Part shown: positions 57,871 through 64,000 of the stretch, in pieces
Numbering within the stretch: position 1 is the first letter of the stretch
Layout of the letters: every line of letters starts with the position of its first letter
Origin: Stomorhina lunata
Taxonomy: Eukaryota; Arthropoda; Insecta; Diptera; Rhiniidae
NCBI GenBank assembly: GCA_933228675.1
Contig: OW121741.1
Span: 137,729,858 to 137,793,857, forward strand
Direction of reading: 5' to 3'
DNA length: 64,000 nt
Notes under the pieces: model-generated
Told to the model about the DNA's origin: nothing
Seen by the model: the letters and a program-made list of their open reading frames with translations, nothing else
Database searches by the model: none
Translations under genes and position numbers: made by a program

Positions 57871-57937
57871 GATCAAAGCCGCCATTCCCATTGGCAACAA
57901 GAAGCCTATTGCTGCTGAAACCGATAAGGACAAGTAA
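57871..57937 (+). CDS. Rtnl1: Rtnl1 last coding exon
   Basis: Acceptor tttttctag (57862-57870). It reads IKAAIPIGNKKPIAAETD then KDK, and stops with TAA at 57935-57937. The C-terminus is Lys-rich with Lys at -1 and -3, but -4 is Asp, so it does not match a canonical di-lysine KKXX ER-retrieval signal. The total shared region is 196 residues, a usual reticulon-domain length. Confidence 0.95.
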
Positions 57938-59817
57938 ATTTGAAATAAATGCAACAAAACAACCAACCAACCAACAAACATGTTGTGAAGCAACATTTAA
58001 TTTGTATTAACAAACAACAACATCTTTAAAAAGTAATTAAAAAATAATTAAGAGATCAAGAAGAAAGAAGTAGATGATGATGAAGAGGAGAAAAGCAAAC
58101 AAATAAACGCAACTTTTACTATCTTATTGCAGTTATATATTATTTTTCTTTGTGTTAAGATTTAACCCAATTTAATAATCATACCAACAACTTAAATATA
58201 TATTCAAATAAACTTACAATTCTCCACCAGAAAATTTCCAAATAGAAACGTAACAAAAAAGAAACAAACAAAATTGGTAGCACTTTAAACTCAAAACGAA
58301 CGAAATTAATTTTATTTTTTAATTATTATTTTTATTTCAAACATTGTCTCTCACTACAATTAAACAAAAATAGAAAACGGCCTCTTTCAAAATTCTTTGA
58401 AAAGAGGTTTTCAAAAAAATAAAAACATTTTTATTTAACAAAAATGTTTAAAATGTAGTTTTGACTTAATAATGATGATTATTAATTACTTGATTGATTC
58501 AACGATATGTGTTAATATGAAAAAAACAACAATGTTTTATTTTTTAATTATAATTATTATTTTTTGAAATTATGAATTAAATTATTATGATGATTATAAT
58601 TATAACTAATTTTAAATCTTTTTATTTAGTAATTTTATTAAATAGATTTTTCCTAAAAAGAAACAACTGAAAACTGAAACCTAAAACAAACATTAAAGGA
58701 AAACTTAAAAAAAACAACAATGCAAACTCTTTTTCTTTCTTTTAGTTTTTAGATATTTATAAATCTATACCAACCTAATTTTCTTTTTTTCTCTATTTTA
58801 ATTTGTTGATTATTTCTTTTTTTTAATTGTAGCTTCTTAAACTTGTGTTTTTTAGTTGAAGAAGACTTAAATCTATTATTACTCTATTATAATTATTATT
58901 TATATAAAATTATGAATAATGATGGATGGACATCATTACTAAGCTAATTTAGCTAGCTACATTTACTTACTTGAAAACCAAGATTTAATAACATGAAGAA
59001 AAACAAATTTAAATAAAAAATTATTAAGAAAAATAAATAAAAAAAAATCTTTAAAAATTAAAAAATATATATATAAAATATATCAAAATTTTTTTATTAC
59101 AAACAAACGTTAAAAAAAAAAACAATTGTCCAAAAACTAAAACAGCAACCACAAACTTTAACAAACAGGTAGTATAAAAATATTTACAGACAAACAACAG
59201 ACATTTAAAGGTATTAAATACATCCTGTCATATTTATAACATTTAACAATCTAAAATTGACTTACGAATTCGATTTCTTAAGCTTCTGCTTAAGAAACAG
59301 AATTTTTTCTGAATCTTAATTTTAAATAATTTTGATGCGCTGAAACGGAAAATGATATTTGTTTTCGAACATTTTTGTTCTATCTACTTTGGCCGTTGTT
59401 GGTTTACTTTCTTTAAATTCCGAACAATTAAAAAAAATGAAAAATTGTTTTATTGTTCAACTTAGAAAATAGAAAGCGGTTAAATTTCAAAAAATTATTT
59501 TCTAATTTTTTGACGTTAATATCACTTGGGCTCTAAAGGTGGTCTTTCACTAGTCTCTGCAAGGGATAGAGAAAAAAAATTATAGACTAGATAAGATTAA
59601 AGAGAGGACCCCGCAGAATTGTAGGAGAGATTGATCCAAAGTGAACCTCATTCCGGATCAATATAACATTGGTATTAAGCAGTCATTTAGAGGTACTCAC
59701 CCCCCTGAGTATCTCGATTCGAATTTGTATATTTAAATCATTTGAAATTATTAATTGAAAACATTTTTTTTTTCGAATTGAGATAGGGAGTAAACCCCAA
59801 GTGCTTGAAATAATCCG
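57938..59817 (+). other. Rtnl1: Rtnl1 3' UTR and downstream flank
   Basis: A-rich and T-rich sequence with several AATAAA signals. The one at 57944-57949 is too close to the stop to be likely. Better-placed ones include 58207-58212 (in tcaaataaacttac), and others follow to about 59040. CA/A-rich motifs are abundant. The true 3' end cannot be fixed. From about 59200 no gene or repeat is recognised before 59818. Confidence 0.55.
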
Positions 59818-60005
59818 GTATGTGATGGAAATCGATCGTTTTCAAATCGTTCGATTTCTGATATATTTTTGAGATTATTTTCGGTTATTTCCCCCATAAA
59901 ATGAAAATTTGGGCTTAAATCCCTTTTGACTTTTATATTATCTTTAATTTTTTTTTTTGAATTTTAGTGTGGAAATGGGGAAAATTATCTCAATAACATA
60001 TTCTT
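59818..60005. mobile_element. MITE family C, copy 2 (right end lost)
   Basis: Begins ggtatgtgatggaaatcgat then cgttttcaaatcgttcgatt, and continues through gatatatttttgagatta and ttttcggttatttccccc as in 31603-31826. It reaches the return arm (gaaaattatctcaataacat) and then breaks off into array 5. Confidence 0.85.
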
Positions 60006-61120
60006 AAAACAAAATTTGAGATTTTTTTTTTATAATTTTAAGAAAATTTTTTCTTATAAAAAAAAAAAAATTGAGAAAATTTTTTATATAGTAAATTTAA
60101 GAAAATGTTTGAACAAATTCTTTTTGTAAAAAAATTTTGAGAAAATTTTTCTTAAAAAAAATTTCGACAAAACTGTTTCTAAAGAAAAATTTTGAGAAAA
60201 TTTTTCATATAGAAAAATTTTGAGAAAATTTTTCTTATAGAAAAATTTTGAGAAAATTTTTCTCATAAAAAAATTTTGCAATAATTCTTCTTATAGAAAA
60301 ATTTTGAGAAAATTCTTGTAATAGAAAAATTTTGAGAAAGTTTGTCTTATAAAAATATTTTTTTATTGAGAAAATTTTTGTATAGAAAAATTTTGACAAA
60401 ATTATTTATGAAAAAAAACTAGAAAATTTTTCATATAGAAAAATTTTGAGCAAATTTTTAATATAGAAAAATTTTGAGAAAATGTTTTATATAGAAAAAT
60501 TTTGAGAAAATCTTTTATATAAAAAATTTTTAAAAAAATTTTTCATATAGAAAAATTTTTACAAAAATTTTCGTACAGAAAAATTTTTAGAAAATTTTTC
60601 GTATAGAAAAATTTTGAGACAAATTGTTTATATAGAAAAATTTTGAGAAAATTTTTTATATAGAAAAATTTTTAGAAAATTGTTTATATAGAAAACTTTT
60701 GAGAAAATTTTACTTATAGAAAAACTTTGATAAAATTTTTGAGAAAAAATTTTAAGAAAATTTTTTATATAGAAAAATTTTGAGAAATTTGTTTATATAG
60801 AAAAATTTTGAGATAATTCTTATAGAAAAATTTTTATATTTTTTATATTGAAAAATTTATAGTAAATTTTTTATATAGAAAAATTTAAAAAAAAAAATTT
60901 TATATAGACAAATTTTGAGAAATTTTTTTATGTAGAAAAATTTTGAGAAAATTTTCTTTACAGAAAAATTTTGAGAAAATTTTTCTTATAGAAAAATTTT
61001 GAGAAAAATTTTTATATTGAAAAATTTTGAGAAAAATTTCTTCTAGAAAAAAATTGAGAAATTTTTTTTATAAAAAAATGTTCAGAAAATTTTTCTTATA
61101 GACAAATTTTTAGAAAATTA
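60006..61120. repeat. Hairpin minisatellite array 5 (28 bp unit, variant with GAGAAAATT)
   Basis: Units of tatagaaaaattttgaga then aaatttttct or aaattttttat, period 28 bp. It has GAGA in place of GATG, unlike arrays 1 and 3. The left edge coincides with the break in MITE family C. Confidence 0.95.
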
Positions 61121-62215
61121 GAGTCAACTCAAAAGAATCAATATCATTTTCAGATTCAGCAGATTAAAGTTATTCTGGTTAACAAATATTGTACTCCTGT
61201 ATAATTGATAAATGTTATGAATAAGGCAGATAATCTTTGAATTTATATAAGAAAACAAATATTTTGATGTTTTTTGTGAATTTTACTTTTATTTAAAAAA
61301 AAATCATTAACTAAAACATAATAAATGTTAGTCTAAACAAAAAACAACAATATTTAAATATCATCATAAACATTACTTTACATTTTACTAAATAATTGCA
61401 TATATTTAAATTAAAATATTTTAGCCTCTTATAAGTTGCAACTCTAAAGTTTTGTTTAACTTTGTTTGTTATTCATAAAAATGCCTTAAATCAAAAAAAA
61501 ATAATAATAATGAAAAAGAAATGAAAAAAAATATTTTAGAACGAAGCATCGTATTTTATTTAGCAGAAATTTTTAAATTTTAAAATGTTATAAAAAAGAA
61601 ATTACTTAAATGTTACAAGCCTAAAATTCTGCTTTATTTGTTTTGTTTATTTTAAACAGCTTAAAAGTATGCTTTGATTTTTAATGTTTTGTTTTCTATA
61701 TAACCGACAACCGGCCTATGCAATATTAACACTCGCTAGGAAATTGTTCATTAACTTCATTAAAAATATTTTAAAATGATAAATCATTTTATTATAATTA
61801 TAATTAATTTAATATTTATTATTAAGCCAAAAATTAACTTGTTTATTTTTCTTTAGTCTTAAATCTTTTATTTTCAGCCATTCGTCGTTTAAGATAAAGA
61901 ACGAACAAACAAAACAAAAATTTATAATTATACAAAATAATAAAAAGTAAAAACCGAAGAAAATAAACGTTGTTTTGCAGCAGAGTCTCAATATTTCGTC
62001 AAGTATATTTCAAATCAATTTAAATTATTAAGAAACAAAAAGAAAACAGAAATAAACAAGTAAAATTAATTAATAAAATGTCAAAAATCTAAATCATTTA
62101 AGAATTTTGTAATTAAAGAGAGGTCTTGGGAATTAGGTAATGATTACTAAAAGTAAGTATGTATGTATTTAGAAGATTCGAATTCAAATCGCTGGTCAAC
62201 TACATTATGGACTTA
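61121..62215. other. AT-rich flank between arrays 5 and 6
   Basis: No gene, exon or paired repeat found. Confidence 0.5.
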
Positions 62216-64000
62216 AATGAATTTTTCTTTAAGAAAAATTTAAATAAAATTCTTCTTAAAAAAATTTTTTAATAAAATTTTTCTTGAAGAAAAATTTATT
62301 TAAATTTTTCTTATAGAAAAATTTTAATGAAATTTTTCTTATAGAAAAATTTTAATGATATTTTTCTTATAGAAAAATGTTAATGATACTTTTCTTATAG
62401 AAAAATTTTAATGAAATTTATTTCTATAAGAAAAATTTTCTCAAAATTTTCACAAAATTTTTCTATATAAAAATTTTTCTCAAAATTTTTCTATAAGAAA
62501 ATTTTTCTACGTAAAAAATGTTCTCCAAATTTTCTATATAAAAAATTTTCTCAAAATTTTTCCATATGAACAAATTTTCTTAAAATTTTTCTATATCAAA
62601 AATTTTCTTAAAATTTTTCTATATCAAAAATTTTCTTAAAATTTTTCTATATCAAAAATTTTCTTAAAATTTTTCTATATCAAAAATTTTCTTAAAATTT
62701 TTCTTTAAGAAAAATTTTATCCAAATTTTTTTATATAAAAAATTTTCTCTAATCTTTCTATGTGAAAAAATTTTCTTAAAAATTTTCTTAAAATTTTTCT
62801 ATATCAAAAATTTTCTCAAAATTTTTCTTTAAGAAAAATTTTTTTAAAATTTTTCTATAAAAAAAATTTTCTCAAAATTTTTCTATAAGAAAATTTTTCA
62901 ACGTAAAAAATGTTCTCAAAATTTTTCTATAAGAAAAATTTTATCAAAATTTTCCTATATTAAAAATTTTCTTAAAATTTTTCTATGTAAAAAATTTTTT
63001 TTTAATTTTTCTATATAAACAATTTTTTTAATAAAATTTTTCTTATAGAAAAATTTTAATGAAATTTTTCTTATAGAAAAATTTTAATGATATTTTTCTT
63101 ATAGAAAAATGTTAATGATATTTTTCTTATAGAAAAATTTTAATGAAATTTATTTCTATAAGAAAAATTTTCACAAAATTTTTCTATATAAAAAATTTTC
63201 TTAAAATTTTTTTATATCAAAAATTTTCTGAAAATTTTTCTTTAAGAAAAATTTTATCAAAATTTTTCTATATAAAAATTTTTCTCAAAATTTTTCTATA
63301 AGAAAATTTTTCTACGTAAAAAATGTTCTCCAAATTTTCTATATAAAAAATTTTCTCAAAATTTTTCCATATGAACAAATTTTCTTAAAATTTTTCTATA
63401 TCAAAAATTTTCTTAAAATTTTTCTATATCAAAAATTTTCTTTAAATTCTTCTTTAAGAAAAATTTTATCCAAATTTTTTTATATAAAAAATTTTCTCTA
63501 ATCTTTCTATGTGAAAAAATTTTCTTAAAATTTTTCTATATCAAAAATTTTTCAAAATTTTTCTTTAAGAAAAATTTTCAACGTAAAAAATGTTCTCAAA
63601 ATTTTTCTATAAGAAAAATTTTATCAAAATTTTCCTATATTAAAAATTTTCTTAAAATTTTTCTTATAGAAAAATTTTAATGATATTTTTCTTATAGAAA
63701 AATGTTAATGATATTTTTCTTATAGAAAAATTTTAATGAAATTTATTTCTATAAGAAAAATTTTCACAAAATTTTTCTATATAAAAAATTTTCTTAAAAT
63801 TTTTTTATATCAAAAATTTTCTGAAAATTTTTCTTTAAGAAAAATTTTATCAAAATTTTTCTATATAAAAATTTTTCTCAAAATTTTTCTATAAGAAAAT
63901 TTTTCTACGTAAAAAATGTTCTCCAAATTTTCTATATAAAAAATTTTCTCAAAATTTTTCCATATGAACAAATTTTCTTAAAATTTTTCTATATCAAAAA
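62216..64000. repeat. Hairpin minisatellite array 6 with higher-order, orientation-switching units (runs off the window)
   Basis: Starts with plus-type units (tttttcttatag then aaaaattttaatga). At atgaaatttatttctataag (about 62410, 63140 and 63735) it switches to inverted-type units (ctataagaaaaattttctca, ctatatcaaaaattttct). A composite block then repeats: the ctacgtaaaaaatgttctcc landmark is at about 62508, 63312 and 63905, the last two 593 bp apart. The array continues past the window end. Confidence 0.93.

Noticed and set aside
57933..57937. Di-lysine ER-retrieval signal at the Rtnl1 C-terminus
   Set aside because: The last four residues are DKDK, which does not fit KKXX, and reticulons are held in the ER by their hairpins.
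57754..57996. Minus-strand 80-codon hydrophobic frame
   Set aside because: It is antisense to the last two coding exons and the intron between them.

Overview
The window is AT-rich animal nuclear DNA from a calyptrate fly. A blow fly (Calliphoridae) or close relative is my best guess, from the reticulon protein sequence, intron structure and repeat types, not from any database match. It holds one recognisable host gene, read left to right: Reticulon-like 1 (Rtnl1), which makes the membrane-bending reticulon protein of the smooth, tubular endoplasmic reticulum. No other convincing host gene was found on either strand.

Layout of the gene: a large first coding exon (139-1270) encodes an acidic, probably disordered N-terminal extension. 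Four further alternative starts lie far downstream: 12846-12930 with 13296-13331, 30671-30749, 44274-44340 and 53631-53640. All end in splice phase 1, so each can join the same acceptor at 56325. The common exons (56325-56532, 56609-56817, 57703-57808, 57871-57937) encode the 196-residue reticulon homology domain with its two long hydrophobic hairpins. Predicted products are 573, 236, 222, 218 and 199 residues. The last exon ends at a stop codon at 935-937 of the 57 kb block, followed by a long AT-rich 3' UTR.

The rest, more than 95 percent of the window, is intron or flank packed with repeats. The most striking are six arrays of a 28-30 bp AT-rich repeat (8139-11416, 21925-23350, 54090-55885, 56860-57640, 60006-61120, 62216 to the window end). 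Each unit is an imperfect palindrome and each array has its own local variant. Other repeats include several families of short inverted-repeat elements (MITEs), an internally deleted mariner-like transposase remnant (6090-6505), and two non-LTR retrotransposon types. These are a Jockey-like ORF2 tail (35627-36782) broken by a SINE, and RTE-like elements (40152-42402) with one 405-codon open reverse transcriptase frame. A tRNA-derived SINE family has three copies, one of them (42641-42895) with a 14 bp target-site duplication and nested inside a MITE. The interval 35.4-43.2 kb is a nested transposon cluster.

No CRISPR array, intact tRNA, rRNA or bacterial-type operon is present. The best candidates for something under-described are the hairpin satellite and its higher-order, orientation-switching form at the right edge, and the several MITE families defined here by paired copies.
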